Below, in pieces: positions 43,605 to 53,422 of a DNA stretch of 64,000 nt. A program made the position numbers and the translations under genes. The stretch's first letter is position 1, and each line of letters starts with the position of its first letter. The DNA lies in contig NZ_JAGSPD010000005.1 of the NCBI RefSeq assembly GCF_019203985.1, positions 62,001-126,000 on the forward strand. Reading direction: 5' to 3'. The DNA comes from Winogradskyella luteola (lineage in GTDB: Bacteria; Bacteroidota; Bacteroidia; Flavobacteriales; Flavobacteriaceae). The notes beneath the pieces were generated by a model, which had not been told where the DNA came from, made no database searches, and saw nothing but the letters and a program-made list of their open reading frames with translations.

Positions 43605-44716
43605 TCTAGCAAATCTGCCAATTCCTTACCGACCAAACTACCAATGGCAACTCCCATTCCACCTAAACGCACACCACAATATACGTTTTCGCTAAGCTGT
43701 TTTACTATTGGTTTTTTTTGCTGACCCACACCCATTATGCCAGACCAACGCTGGTCAATTTCAAATTCTGTCTTTGGTAAAATCGTTGTTTTTAAAAGGT
43801 CTTCTAGTTTATCTTGAATGATCTTAGTCTGTCCAAACTCAGAAGTTTCCTCAGTTTTAAAGTCCAATTGTCGTCCTCCACCTAATAGAATACGGTTATC
43901 AATATTTCTAAAATAATAATATCCTTTATCTAAATGAAAAGTGCCTTCAATATGTAGATTTTTGATTGGTTTAGTAATTAAGACTTGGGCTCTAGCAGGT
44001 TTTACTGGCTCTTCAATAAGGTTTGAAGCAAATCCGTTTGTGGCAATTAAGAGTTTTGAAGTGGAAAATTCAAATTGGTCGGTTTCAATTTTTATTGAAT
44101 CTCTATTGTCAGAAAACCCTTTAACAGTACAGTTGTTAAGTATTTTTACGCCTGCTTTCTGAACCTTTTGTAGCAACGTCATCATCATTTTTCCCGTATC
44201 AATCTGGCCTTCAAACTGATTAAAACTTACTTTAGTTTTAATGGTTTCAAACTTAAACCTGTTCTCTTCGAAGGAAAATACGTTGGCATTAAATATTGAA
44301 TAAAGCAATTTATTAATACGTTCTTGATGACTCAAACAAGTGTTGTAAAGTTCATTATCGGACTTTAAGAATAGCTCATAACCACCTAGGGCTTGGTAAG
44401 CTATATCTTTATCCCCTAAGGTTTCCCTGAGTAATCTTAGACCTTTAATTCGCTTCTTAATAAGCTCTATGGTTTCGCCTTCGGAATGGTGTTTAAGATC
44501 TTCTATAATTTCGCTGAGGCTTCCAAAGCAGGCAAAGCCAGCATTTTTAGTACTTGCGCCTTGAGGTAGTATTCCTTTTTCAAGAATCAGGATCTTGGAT
44601 TTTGGAAATCGCTCTTTTAACTGTAATGCGCAATTAAGACCTACTATTCCACTTCCTACTACTGTGAAGTCAATGTTAGATAACCAGGTTTTTATTTCCC
44701 AATATGATAATTTCAT
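43601..44716 (-). CDS. DAO-family FAD-dependent oxidoreductase
   Basis: The 371-residue flavoenzyme has the N-terminal FAD fold (FTVVGSGIVGLNCALQLKERF) and the SxxNAG segment (GASTKNAGFACFG) typical of D-amino-acid/glycine oxidase and sarcosine oxidase relatives. The C-terminal SGIMGVGQQKKPIVKQL region is the second FAD contact. The substrate is unknown. It is coupled to the GreA-like gene by an ATGA overlap. Confidence 0.85.
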   Translation of the reverse strand: MKLSYWEIKTWLSNIDFTVVGSGIVGLNCALQLKERFPKSKILILEKGILPQGASTKNAGFACFGSLSEIIEDLKHHSEGETIELIKKRIKGLRLLRETLGDKDIAYQALGGYELFLKSDNELYNTCLSHQERINKLLYSIFNANVFSFEENRFKFETIKTKVSFNQFEGQIDTGKMMMTLLQKVQKAGVKILNNCTVKGFSDNRDSIKIETDQFEFSTSKLLIATNGFASNLIEEPVKPARAQVLITKPIKNLHIEGTFHLDKGYYYFRNIDNRILLGGGRQLDFKTEETSEFGQTKIIQDKLEDLLKTTILPKTEFEIDQRWSGIMGVGQQKKPIVKQLSENVYCGVRLGGMGVAIGSLVGKELADLLE

Positions 44717-44861
44717 ATAATAAAAAGGAATGGTCTAAGAAATATAGTTCTTTCTTTAGCTTCAACACTTTGATTTTACAACGTGTGAATTGCTCAGTCC
44801 TAAAGCTCAATGATACATTAACTTGCGTTTCAGACAATCTCCTTAAAAGGATGAATTTAAT

Positions 44862-47102
44862 TTAGTCTACTATAATTTTCTTGGTCACTTTTTGTGAACC
44901 ATCAAAAACGTTTAATAAGTATACACCCGACTGCGCATTACTAAGTGTTACAACCTCATCAAACCTACTTACCGTCGCAAACGCCTTAGTATAAATTATT
45001 CTCCCTCTAATATCGTAAACCTGAATCCTGATACTTTCACCAGATCTAGGATTGAAACCAATATTGAAACTTCCTTTGTTAGGGTTAGGATATATACTAA
45101 GGTTATCTATATCATATTCTTCAACCGATAAAGCGTCTGTGATTGCAAAAGTATCGGACACAGCATAGAATATATTATCTGCAGCCTCCACAAGAATTAT
45201 AGCATTACTTGTATTGGCTATATTCGGAACTGTTATAGTGGCCGTTCCTGTATTTGGAACTCCTGATGCCAATGTTGTAAAAGTCAGGCCACCGTTTGTA
45301 GTAAATAAAATATTAACCGTTTGGCAATTTATAGGACTGGAATCCGTCTGACCAACAGCCCATGACACTTGCTGACTGGAGTTGGCTGGCCAAGATATCG
45401 GCGTGTTTACAGTGAAAGGAGTTGAAAAAGTTTGAACGTTCACTACCATATCATCCGACCCAGTTGCTGCACCTCCAACTTCGTTATCTCTCACCGTAAG
45501 AGAAAAGTTCATTGTTCTACCAACAGAAGGAATCACTTCCCAAGTTGTTGCCAATGAGCCAGATAAGACTGTACCTAAAGGTGGCATGTAACGGTCAGGT
45601 GATATTGACGGGTCTAGAGACCTAAACAAAGGGCCGTTATTATTTGTGGATTGTGGCGGCATCGTAGCAGGTGTAGTGTCTGTTTGCTCCCAACAATACG
45701 TTAATCCAGATGCTGTGTCTGCATCTGTAGCTGATCCTCTTAATACAAATGCAGTTGATACTGGAATAGTATAGTTGGCGCCAGCATTTGCAACAGGTGC
45801 TACATTATTAGTAGGACTACCTACAAAACAGACACTACTATTTCCTGAAGAAATATTTGCCCACATTTCTCTAATACTCTCTCCATGAAAATAGTCATCA
45901 CTATTGTTTTGCACATTTGGATTGCAAATGCCTGCATAGCCCATAATTGTTGAAGCACTTCCTGGTTCTACAGATACACCTGAGCGTTGGCAATTGTTAT
46001 TTTGAGTATGATTACCTCCATATTGGTGACCCATTTCGTGAGCTACATAATCGATATCGAAGGTGTCCCCCACTGGTGAGAACTGACCTGTAACACCTCT
46101 TGCTTTTGAGCCAGGAACACATGGCGAATTCAATGATGCTATTCCACCACCACCAGTACTAAAAACATGGCCGATATCATAATTCTCTGAACCAATATAT
46201 ACTGGGTCGCCTAAGCCATTAACAGCATCAAGAGTATCTTGATTCTGCCCAAGCATTGCAATACCACTGCCGTTGGTGTAAGGATCACTATTTACATCTG
46301 GTCCAAGAAAAATTACATTTTGATTATTGGCAACAATTACCATAGTTAATCCCAGATCTCTTTCAAAAACGCCATTTACTCTGTTCATAGTCGTATTCAT
46401 TGCCGCTAATACACTTCCTACTGTTCCACCATGGAATTGGGCATATTCTACGGTACATGCCAAAGCTAAACGATATGTTCTTAGTACGCCGTCATTAGCA
46501 TTTCTCTGAGCTGTGTATTCTTCGTCTGTAAGGTCGTAGCTAGATGGTTGATATTCTGTTTCACAAATAAATTCTTGTCTTGGCCCGTCTTCATTTGAAT
46601 TTATAAATGAAATATATGTTTTTAGATCTGCAGTGTATGGTTCTATGAATACAGTTTTACCATCTGAGAGTACCATACCGCTAAATCCTTTTTGTGGAGA
46701 TATGCTAAATCTAATTATTGCTGTAGGGTTGTCAATACCCTTGCCCACAAATGATCTTATTTCTGGAAACTGTTCTTGAAGCTCAGGCTCCATCAAAGAG
46801 GCTTCTTGTACTAAATAGGATTCTGGTTTCCCCAATTGATTAGGGAATTGTAACACTACACCTTGATGCTTACCAGATAAATGGCGTTGGGGAACATTTG
46901 CCAATTGCTGGTTCAGTTGATTGACATCGATGTTTATAAATGTAGAATATTTTGGGGTCTTTTTATAAAACGTTATGTTGTCTTTCTTTAAATCATCGGC
47001 GTTAGCGATTGACCAAGTTCTGTTTTTTACTTGTGCATTAAGTGAAAAGAAAAAAACTGTTAGTAATAAACTAAAAAATAGCTTAGGGCGATGGTTTTTC
47101 AT
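44862..47102 (-). CDS. T9SS-exported reprolysin-like metalloprotease (M12B)
   Basis: A signal peptide (to about residue 24) is followed by a propeptide-like region and a zinc metalloprotease domain. The HExxHxxGxxH motif is at 355-365 (HEMGHQYGGNH). Residues about 430-540 hold an Ig/PKD-like domain, and another beta domain follows. The C-terminal 75 residues are a T9SS type A sorting domain (LSIYPNPNKGSFNIGFNPRS, ending KVTKKIIVD). It is exported to the cell surface or medium, where it degrades proteins. It has a strong promoter of its own. Confidence 0.93.
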   Translation of the reverse strand: MKNHRPKLFFSLLLTVFFFSLNAQVKNRTWSIANADDLKKDNITFYKKTPKYSTFINIDVNQLNQQLANVPQRHLSGKHQGVVLQFPNQLGKPESYLVQEASLMEPELQEQFPEIRSFVGKGIDNPTAIIRFSISPQKGFSGMVLSDGKTVFIEPYTADLKTYISFINSNEDGPRQEFICETEYQPSSYDLTDEEYTAQRNANDGVLRTYRLALACTVEYAQFHGGTVGSVLAAMNTTMNRVNGVFERDLGLTMVIVANNQNVIFLGPDVNSDPYTNGSGIAMLGQNQDTLDAVNGLGDPVYIGSENYDIGHVFSTGGGGIASLNSPCVPGSKARGVTGQFSPVGDTFDIDYVAHEMGHQYGGNHTQNNNCQRSGVSVEPGSASTIMGYAGICNPNVQNNSDDYFHGESIREMWANISSGNSSVCFVGSPTNNVAPVANAGANYTIPVSTAFVLRGSATDADTASGLTYCWEQTDTTPATMPPQSTNNNGPLFRSLDPSISPDRYMPPLGTVLSGSLATTWEVIPSVGRTMNFSLTVRDNEVGGAATGSDDMVVNVQTFSTPFTVNTPISWPANSSQQVSWAVGQTDSSPINCQTVNILFTTNGGLTFTTLASGVPNTGTATITVPNIANTSNAIILVEAADNIFYAVSDTFAITDALSVEEYDIDNLSIYPNPNKGSFNIGFNPRSGESIRIQVYDIRGRIIYTKAFATVSRFDEVVTLSNAQSGVYLLNVFDGSQKVTKKIIVD

Positions 47103-47126
47103 AGTGTTATATTTTTAGTTGACTCT

Positions 47127-47156
47127 CAAAGGTAGCGTTATCTTAAGACTTTACAA
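47127..47156 (-). promoter_or_regulatory. Promoter of the M12B metalloprotease gene
   Basis: Read on the minus strand, TTG (47156-47154) is followed after exactly 19 bases by TACCTTTG (47134-47127). This is a full match to the Bacteroidota TTG-N19-TAnnTTTG consensus. The ATG at 47102 lies 24 bases further down. Confidence 0.75.
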
Positions 47157-47254
47157 AAATGACAGAGTTTTAGGGCTGATACAAATAATAAATTTAGTCG
47201 TAGTAAATTTCACTTCATTTCAAAAAAAAAGAGAAAAACAAAATTTAAATACCA

Positions 47255-47280
47255 AAAGAGCGGCTTATGGGCCGCTCTTT
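47255..47280 (-). terminator. Intrinsic terminator of the fabH-accB-accC operon
   Basis: The 10-bp stem AAAGAGCGGC/GCCGCTCTTT with a six-base loop begins directly after the accC stop codon, and on the minus strand it continues into T-rich sequence. Confidence 0.85.
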
Positions 47281-48633
47281 CTAATTATCTGTTTCTTCTT
47301 TTATCTTAAAATCTTCCATGAATTTAGTAGTATAGTTGCCTGCTAAATAATCTGGATGCTCCATCAATTGCCTATGAAATGGAATTGTCGTTTTTATGCC
47401 CTCTATAACAAATTCATCTAAAGCACGTTTCATCTTGTTGATTGCTTCTTCCCTAGTTTGGGCAGTAGTAATCAGTTTTGCAATCATAGAATCATAATTT
47501 GGCGGAATGCTATAGCCAGCATAAACATGAGTATCTAAACGCACACCATGTCCACCCGGAGCATGAAGCGTAGTGATTTTCCCAGGTGAAGGTCTAAAAT
47601 CATTGAAAGGATCTTCAGCATTAATTCTACACTCTATGGAATGTAGATTAGGCGTATAATTTTTACCTGAAATTGGCACACCTGCAGCAACCAATATCTG
47701 TTCTCTAATAAGATCAAAATCAATAACCTGTTCTGTTATGGGATGCTCCACTTGTATACGCGTATTCATCTCCATAAAGTAGAAGTTTCTGTGTTTATCT
47801 ACCAGAAACTCAACAGTTCCGGCTCCTTCATATTTAATATATTCAGCTGCTTTAACTGCTGCCTTGCCCATTTTAGTCCTCAACCTACTTGTCATAAATG
47901 GTGATGGCACTTCTTCCGTTAATTTCTGATGACGACGTTGTACGGAGCAATCCCTCTCTGATAGATGACATGCCTTACCACGAGAATCACCAACAACTTG
48001 AATTTCGATATGCCTCGGTTCTTCAATTAGCTTTTCCATGTACATATCGTCATTACCAAAAGCCGCTTTAGATTCTTGCCTTGCGGAATCCCAAGCGTCT
48101 TTTAAATCTTCGGGTTTCCAAACGGCACGCATACCTTTTCCACCTCCACCAGCAGTAGCTTTAAGCATTACAGGGTAACCTGTTTCTTTGGCAATTTTTT
48201 TACAGTCTTCAAAATCTGCTATGATACCCTCACTCCCAGGAACACACGGTACGCCAGCTGCTTTCATCGTTGCTTTTGCTGTGGCTTTATCACCCATTTT
48301 TGCAATCATTTCTTCAGATGCACCAATGAACTTTATACCATGCTCTTCACAGATTTTAGAGAACTTTGCATTTTCAGACAAAAATCCATAACCTGGATGT
48401 ATCCCATCAGCGTTGGTAATTTCTGCTGCTGCAATTATATTTGATATTTTCAAATACGATTCGCTACTCGGAGCTGGACCAATACAAACCGCTTCGTCTG
48501 CAAACTTTACGTGTAAACTATCTGCATCCGCAGTAGAATATACAGCAACGGTCTTGATGCCCATTTCTTTACAGGTTCTTATAACACGTAGTGCTATCTC
48601 ACCTCTATTGGCAATTAGTATTTTTTTAAACAT
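47281..48633 (-). CDS. accC: Acetyl-CoA carboxylase, biotin carboxylase subunit
   Basis: It carboxylates biotin on BCCP with ATP and bicarbonate in the first step of fatty acid synthesis. The ATP-grasp core shows [21 protein letters not shown] and the [16 protein letters not shown] motif with the catalytic Glu and Arg. Length 450 residues is standard. It is the last gene of the operon with accB and fabH upstream, and a terminator follows at once. Confidence 0.97.
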   Translation of the reverse strand: MFKKILIANRGEIALRVIRTCKEMGIKTVAVYSTADADSLHVKFADEAVCIGPAPSSESYLKISNIIAAAEITNADGIHPGYGFLSENAKFSKICEEHGIKFIGASEEMIAKMGDKATAKATMKAAGVPCVPGSEGIIADFEDCKKIAKETGYPVMLKATAGGGGKGMRAVWKPEDLKDAWDSARQESKAAFGNDDMYMEKLIEEPRHIEIQVVGDSRGKACHLSERDCSVQRRHQKLTEEVPSPFMTSRLRTKMGKAAVKAAEYIKYEGAGTVEFLVDKHRNFYFMEMNTRIQVEHPITEQVIDFDLIREQILVAAGVPISGKNYTPNLHSIECRINAEDPFNDFRPSPGKITTLHAPGGHGVRLDTHVYAGYSIPPNYDSMIAKLITTAQTREEAINKMKRALDEFVIEGIKTTIPFHRQLMEHPDYLAGNYTTKFMEDFKIKEETDN

Positions 48634-48716
48634 AACTTTTCTTTTAAAAATTCAACTTCCAAGCACCAAATTCCAATAATTGGGTTTTGGGATTTGTAGA
48701 TTGGAATTTTCAATTG

Positions 48717-49196
48717 TTATGATGGATCAACCAAAAATAAAGGTTGGTCAAATTCAACTGGAGAGGAGTCATCTACTAAAACTTTTACGATTTTTCCTGA
48801 AACCTCAGATTCGATCTCGTTGAATAATTTCATTGCTTCGATAACGCAAAGTACATCTCCTTCTTTTATATCTGTGCCAACCTCAACAAAAACAGGTTTG
48901 TCTGGTGATGGTTTACGATAAAATGTTCCTATAATTGGTGATTTTATAGTGACATATTTTGAATCGTCATTTGCTGGTACAGGAGCCTGTTCAGCAGGTG
49001 CCGCTGGTGCCGCTGGCGCTGGTGCTTGTTGTTGCACTACAGGTGCAGCATGCATTGGTACTTGCTGCACAATGGTTGTGTCGTTATCAGAACCCGTTCT
49101 AATTGTAATTTTAACATCATCCATTTCTAACTTAACTTCGCTTGCGCCAGACTTGGCAACAAACTTTATTAAGTTCTGAATTTCTTTTAAATCCAT
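48717..49196 (-). CDS. accB: Acetyl-CoA carboxylase, biotin carboxyl carrier protein
   Basis: The 159-residue BCCP carries biotin on the lysine of EAMKLFNEIES. An N-terminal helical domain (MDLKEIQNLIKFVAKSGASE) is joined to the biotinyl domain by a linker rich in Ala, Pro and Gln. It works with AccC and the carboxyltransferase, which is not encoded here. It lies 29 bases after fabH. Confidence 0.96.
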   Translation of the reverse strand: MDLKEIQNLIKFVAKSGASEVKLEMDDVKITIRTGSDNDTTIVQQVPMHAAPVVQQQAPAPAAPAAPAEQAPVPANDDSKYVTIKSPIIGTFYRKPSPDKPVFVEVGTDIKEGDVLCVIEAMKLFNEIESEVSGKIVKVLVDDSSPVEFDQPLFLVDPS

Positions 49197-49225
49197 AGTA
49201 TTTAGATATTTTTGTTAGTTAGTTT

Positions 49226-50224
49226 TTAATTTGGGTTATACGCCCATTTAAAATAAATTGAGCCCCAGGTAAATCCACCACCAAAGGCGGCAAATATAAT
49301 ATTATCTCCTTTTTTAAGTTGAGATTCGTAATCGTTTAACAATAATGGTAAGGTTGCAGAAGTGGTGTTGCCATATTTCTGAATATTCATCATCACCTTT
49401 TCTTCTTCTAAGTTAATTCTGTTAGCTGTAGCATCAATAATTCGTTTATTGGCTTGATGTGCCGCTAGCCAAGATACATCATTATTGGTTAAGTTATTTC
49501 GTTTTAAAATACGCTCTGCAACATCTGCCATATTAAAAACCGCATTTTTAAAAACTGTTTTTCCATCTTGAAAAACATAATGCTTCCCTTCCTTAAAAGT
49601 ATTTTCATTTATTGGATAAGATGATCCGCCGTATGGAGCTTGCAAAAATTCTCGCCCAGCACCATTACTTCTCAACAATTCATCTTGTAGCCCTAAGCCT
49701 TCTTCATTTGGTTCAAATAGAACAGCTCCTGCTCCATCCCCAAAAATGATACAGGTAGCTCTATCCTTATAATCAATAAACGATGAGTTTTTATCTGCTC
49801 CTATTAAAAGTACTTTTTTGTAACGCCCAGATTCAATATAAGCTGCTGCTGTTGACATACCAAAAAGAAAACTTGAACATGCTGCCTCTAAGTCATAAGA
49901 GAATGCATTAACCGCTCCTATCTGAGTTGCTGTGTAGGCAGAAGTTGAAGCAGCTTTCATATCTGGTGTTGCAGTGGATACTATAACTAAATCTATTTCT
50001 TTGGGATCTAATCCTGTTTTTTGAATTAAATCTTCTGCAGCTTTTATGGCCAAAAATGAAGTGCCTTTTCCTTCTTCTTTAAGAATCCTGCGTTCTTTAA
50101 TTCCAGTACGCGTAGTTATCCACTCGTCATTGGTATCTACCATGGTCTCAAGGATTTTGTTTGAAAGTACAAAATCTGGGAGATAACCTCCTACAGCTGT
50201 TATTGCCGCTGTGATTTTACTCAT
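49226..50224 (-). CDS. fabH: Beta-ketoacyl-ACP synthase III
   Basis: It starts fatty acid chains by condensing acetyl-CoA or a branched acyl-CoA with malonyl-ACP. Catalytic Cys116 lies in LEAACSSFLFG, the His in WLAAHQANKRI and the Asn in KYGNTTSATLP. The 332-residue length is standard. Together with accB and accC it forms the chain-initiation operon. The terminator after rpmF suggests that fabH also has its own promoter. Confidence 0.96.
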   Translation of the reverse strand: MSKITAAITAVGGYLPDFVLSNKILETMVDTNDEWITTRTGIKERRILKEEGKGTSFLAIKAAEDLIQKTGLDPKEIDLVIVSTATPDMKAASTSAYTATQIGAVNAFSYDLEAACSSFLFGMSTAAAYIESGRYKKVLLIGADKNSSFIDYKDRATCIIFGDGAGAVLFEPNEEGLGLQDELLRSNGAGREFLQAPYGGSSYPINENTFKEGKHYVFQDGKTVFKNAVFNMADVAERILKRNNLTNNDVSWLAAHQANKRIIDATANRINLEEEKVMMNIQKYGNTTSATLPLLLNDYESQLKKGDNIIFAAFGGGFTWGSIYFKWAYNPN

Positions 50225-50360
50225 TATTAGCTTTTATATTAAATTAAAAGTATTGAAAAATGACAAAAATTAAGCGTTTTTAATCAATTTTCGGCAGTTT
50301 TTGGCAAATAATAATGCAAATTAAGCAGTTTTTGCCTTATTGAGAAAATAATAACAAAAA

Positions 50361-50382
50361 AAACGCTCACAAGTGAGCGTTT
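50361..50382 (-). terminator. Intrinsic terminator of rpmF
   Basis: The 9-bp stem AAACGCTCA/TGAGCGTTT with a four-base loop is followed on the minus strand by a long T run. It lies 21 bases past the rpmF stop and separates yceD-rpmF from fabH-accBC. Confidence 0.85.
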
Positions 50383-50403
50383 TATTATATGCGTGCATAA
50401 TAC

Positions 50404-50607
50404 CTATGCTAAATTTTCTTCTTCAGTAGAGTTGTCGATTAAAACTTGACCTCTGTAATACAATTTACCTTCGTGCCAGTGTGCTCTATGGTATAAGTGT
50501 GGCTCACCAGTAGTTGGGCAAGTTGCTATTTGAGGTACAGAAGCCTTATAATGTGTTCTTCTTTTATCTCTTCTTGTTTTTGATATTTTACGTTTTGGAT
50601 GTGCCAT
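50404..50607 (-). CDS. rpmF: Ribosomal protein L32
   Basis: The 67-residue large-subunit protein starts with the typical [21 protein letters not shown]. The bacterial L32 zinc-finger is reduced: only one cysteine remains ([18 protein letters not shown]), so this is a zinc-independent form. It lies 8 bases after the yceD gene, the common yceD-rpmF pair. Confidence 0.97.
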   Translation of the reverse strand: MAHPKRKISKTRRDKRRTHYKASVPQIATCPTTGEPHLYHRAHWHEGKLYYRGQVLIDNSTEEENLA

Positions 50608-50615
50608 TTTAAATG

Positions 50616-51155
50616 TTATTTATCCGTTAATAGTTTTTTTAAATTATTCCAACGAGGATCAATATCCTCTGATGATTTTGTTTTTTTGTCCTCATTTGGA
50701 CTTAGTTCTTCCAATTTTGAAAGTATATCTGATTGCAACGTTCCGTCTTCAATACCTGGGTGCACACGTTTTACGGGCACTGCCAATACAATAAGCTCAT
50801 AAATATACTGGGCTACATTAATTTCGTATTCGCCATGCGGTATAATCAATATGTCTTCATTATCATCATTATACTCTGAACCAAATTTAACGACCAACTT
50901 AAATTCGTCTTCAATTTGTTGGTTATAAGGCTCATTGGTAAGGTCGCAATTTACATTTACATAACCTGATGCTGAGAAATATAATTCTAATAATGTCGCT
51001 TTCTTAATGAGTTTTAAATTGATTTTTACATCAGCTTTATTAAACTCTTCATATTCAAAAGTATTAAAGAACGTATTGTTTATATCAAATTCAAAATTGT
51101 GTCCTCCTTCTTTTAATCCAACAAAAGGGATTGTAAATTCTTTTAATGCCTTCAT
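50616..51155 (-). CDS. YceD family (DUF177) protein
   Basis: The 179-residue protein belongs to the DUF177 family, widely found next to rpmF and needed for 23S rRNA accumulation in plants and bacteria. A beta-rich body includes a single cysteine ([18 protein letters not shown]), and the C-terminus is acidic. I chose ATG 51155 because the -7 element at 51178-51185 places the transcription start close to the alternative ATG 51167, which would leave almost no leader. Confidence 0.87.
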   Translation of the reverse strand: MKALKEFTIPFVGLKEGGHNFEFDINNTFFNTFEYEEFNKADVKINLKLIKKATLLELYFSASGYVNVNCDLTNEPYNQQIEDEFKLVVKFGSEYNDDNEDILIIPHGEYEINVAQYIYELIVLAVPVKRVHPGIEDGTLQSDILSKLEELSPNEDKKTKSSEDIDPRWNNLKKLLTDK

Positions 51156-51177
51156 TACCACACTCATTTTGAGCCTG

Positions 51178-51185
51178 CAAATATA
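51178..51185 (-). promoter_or_regulatory. -7 promoter element of yceD-rpmF
   Basis: Read on the minus strand this is TATATTTG, an exact TAnnTTTG match. It favours the start at 51155 for the yceD gene. Confidence 0.45.
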
Positions 51186-51210
51186 TAAATTTTTAGTTAT
51201 TTAACGCTTA

Positions 51211-51235
51211 GATATTAACAAAATTTGTTGATATC
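51211..51235. repeat. Near-perfect palindrome at the pdxA stop, upstream of yceD
   Basis: GATATTAACAAA and TTTGTTGATATC form a 12-bp inverted repeat with one mismatch around a single base. It begins at the pdxA stop codon and lies 26 bases upstream of the yceD -7 element. It could act as a pdxA terminator or as an operator for yceD-rpmF. Confidence 0.5.
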
Positions 51236-52275
51236 TACCTTGACGCTTTTTTTAGAGGGTTTTTGCTATAATGGTTAAAGTCCAATCGCTTCCTGTAAAT
51301 CTTAATTGCTGTGTATATGGCTTGCTTAAAAGAACTTTCGTCTGCTTGCCCTTTTCCTGCAATTTCGTATGCCGTACCATGGTCTGGTGACGTCCTCACC
51401 TTATCTAAGCCAGCCGTATAATTTACACCTTGCCCAAATGCTATGGTCTTAAAAGGTATTAAGCCTTGATCGTGGTATGACGCAATAATCGCATCAAACT
51501 TTGTATATGTGTTGGAGCCAAAAAAACTATCCGCAGAATATGGGCCATAAACTAAATGTCCTTCGGATTTTATTTTTTCTAACGTTGGTTTTAAAACCTT
51601 ATCGTCCTCGTTACCTATGACGCCATTATCACCAGCATGAGGATTTATCGCTAAAACAGCAATTTTTGGTTTACTTATCCCGAAGTCTTGCTTTAAGGAG
51701 GTAATTACTGTGGTTGTTTTTTCCCTTATCAGTTCTTCAGTAATATGATTTGCTGCATCTTTTAATGGTACGTGATCCGTTAACAAACCTACACGAAGGT
51801 TTTCGGATACCATAAACATTAAACTCTTTCCATTAAGTATTTTAGCTAAATAATCCGTATGGCCAGGGAATTTAAACTTATCTGATTGAATATTGTGCTT
51901 ATTTATTGGAGCAGTAACCAAAACATCTATTTTTCCATCTTTTAGTGCCTTGGTAGCAGCTTCGAGAGATTTAATTGCGTATTCCCCAATTTTTGGGTCT
52001 TCCTTGCCAAACTCAATTTTAACAGGTTCTCTCCAAACATTGACTACATTTACTTTTCCATGAGCCAATTTATCTGGTGTATCAATGTTAAAAAAATTAA
52101 TCTTACTCTTAAAATGATTTTTGAAAAACTGCATGGTTTTACCCGAAGCAAAAATAACAGGTGTGTTTAAGTCCAATACCCTTGGGTCTTCATAAGTTTT
52201 GATTATAATTTCTGGTCCAATACCATTAAGGTCGCCAACAGAAATACCAACAACAACTTTTTCTTCCTTCTTCAT
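51235..52275 (-). CDS. pdxA: 4-hydroxythreonine-4-phosphate dehydrogenase
   Basis: It oxidises 4-phosphohydroxy-L-threonine in pyridoxal phosphate biosynthesis. The metal-binding histidines are visible in KFPGHTDYLAKIL, AINPHAGDNGVIG and ASYHDQGLIPFK. The 346-residue length is standard. It has no PLP-pathway partner in the window and is divergent from ribE. Confidence 0.95.
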   Translation of the reverse strand: MKKEEKVVVGISVGDLNGIGPEIIIKTYEDPRVLDLNTPVIFASGKTMQFFKNHFKSKINFFNIDTPDKLAHGKVNVVNVWREPVKIEFGKEDPKIGEYAIKSLEAATKALKDGKIDVLVTAPINKHNIQSDKFKFPGHTDYLAKILNGKSLMFMVSENLRVGLLTDHVPLKDAANHITEELIREKTTTVITSLKQDFGISKPKIAVLAINPHAGDNGVIGNEDDKVLKPTLEKIKSEGHLVYGPYSADSFFGSNTYTKFDAIIASYHDQGLIPFKTIAFGQGVNYTAGLDKVRTSPDHGTAYEIAGKGQADESSFKQAIYTAIKIYRKRLDFNHYSKNPLKKASR

Positions 52276-52332
52276 AATAAGTGATTATCCTATTTTTTTA
52301 TTAAAATTGATAATTGAGTTAAGTTGTGTGCT

Positions 52333-52340
52333 TAACTTTG
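52333..52340 (+). promoter_or_regulatory. -7 promoter element of ribE
   Basis: TAACTTTG matches TAnnTTTG 33 bases before the ATG. TTAAG...CTTAA around it (52319-52335) is a small inverted repeat. Confidence 0.5.
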
Positions 52341-52373
52341 CAAATGCAAATTTAACCAAATAAAGCAGATATA

Positions 52374-52964
52374 ATGTTTACAGGTATCATTGAAGATTTA
52401 GGAACTATAGAAAAGCTTGAAAAAGATGGAGGAAACCTTCATATTACAGTTAAGAATTCTATTGCTTCAGAATTAAAGGTTGATCAGAGTGTGGCACATA
52501 ACGGAGTATGTTTAACTGTTGTAAAAACTAATGGAAATATTTATACAGTTACAGCCATACAGGAAACATTAGATAAAACCAATATGGGTTTACTTTCTAC
52601 AGGTGATCTTGTAAACATTGAACGTGCTATGAAACTGGGTGATCGCTTAGATGGCCATATCGTACAAGGGCACGTGGATCAAACTGCAGAATGTATTTCT
52701 ATTGCCGAAGATGATGGTAGTTGGTTATTTACTTTTGAGTATGATAAGCATCTCAACAACATTACCATAGAAAAAGGATCTATCACAGTAAATGGTGTTA
52801 GCTTAACGGTTATAAATTCAAAATTAAATCAATTTTCTGTAGCCATAATTCCATTTACTTACGAGCATACCACATTTAAAGCTTTAACTTTGGGAGATAA
52901 AGTCAACCTAGAATTTGATGTCATTGGGAAATATGTGAAACGCTTAAATGATTTGCGACACTAA
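52374..52964 (+). CDS. ribE: Riboflavin synthase, alpha subunit
   Basis: It converts two molecules of 6,7-dimethyl-8-ribityllumazine to riboflavin. The 196-residue protein has two lumazine-binding repeats: MFTGIIEDLGTIEKL with HNGVCLTVV and DGHIVQGHVDQT, then NGVSLTVINSK in the second half. No FMN riboswitch is visible in the short leader. It is convergent with the PID-CTERM gene and shares four bases with it. Confidence 0.95.
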   Translation: MFTGIIEDLGTIEKLEKDGGNLHITVKNSIASELKVDQSVAHNGVCLTVVKTNGNIYTVTAIQETLDKTNMGLLSTGDLVNIERAMKLGDRLDGHIVQGHVDQTAECISIAEDDGSWLFTFEYDKHLNNITIEKGSITVNGVSLTVINSKLNQFSVAIIPFTYEHTTFKALTLGDKVNLEFDVIGKYVKRLNDLRH

Positions 52965-53161
52965 GCATTTTTTCTCGAAAACTTATAAGCCTTATAGATT
53001 CCAAGACTCAAGGCCAAAAAGAACAGCAGTATTATCCCATTATCAATAGGAAGCCCTGGTGGTGGTGGTGGCATTGGTGGAGGAGGAGTGCTTCCTTGGG
53101 CCATGGAGATTAAGCCTAAGAAAAAAAATATGGTTGAGGCAAATATTTTTATATGCTTCAT
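52961..53161 (-). CDS. PID-CTERM small sorted protein
   Basis: The 66-residue protein has a signal peptide (MKHIKIFASTIFFFLGLISM), then a proline-rich spacer (PPPPMPPPPPG) and the PID motif in LPIDNGIILLFF, followed by one transmembrane helix and a basic tail (KAYKFSRKNA). This layout is that of the PID-CTERM protein-sorting domain of Bacteroidota, which is thought to be cleaved or anchored by a dedicated sortase-like enzyme. The N-terminal cargo has shrunk to nothing, so the protein is little more than a signal and anchor. An upstream start at 53209 is unlikely. Confidence 0.75.
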   Translation of the reverse strand: MKHIKIFASTIFFFLGLISMAQGSTPPPPMPPPPPGLPIDNGIILLFFLALSLGIYKAYKFSRKNA

Positions 53162-53422
53162 ATTATCAATTAAGGGTGTGTAAAAGTAAAAAAAAAACTC
53201 AGCTAGCAAAATAGATGTAATTAAAAAAAATCCTTGAACGGTAAATATTATCGACGAAATGTATAAAACTAGGGAAGAAAATCACATTTCCTACAAAATA
53301 TAACACAAATATAATATTAATAGTTATTTATAACGCTTAATTTGCTGCAATATTTGTTTAAGATAAAAAATAGGTGTCCTCTTAAATGACTACCCAACCG
53401 ACCCAATAAATATAAGCCCTAA

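Noticed and set aside
52341..52373. FMN riboswitch before ribE
   Set aside because: The leader is about 30 bases, far too short for the FMN aptamer.
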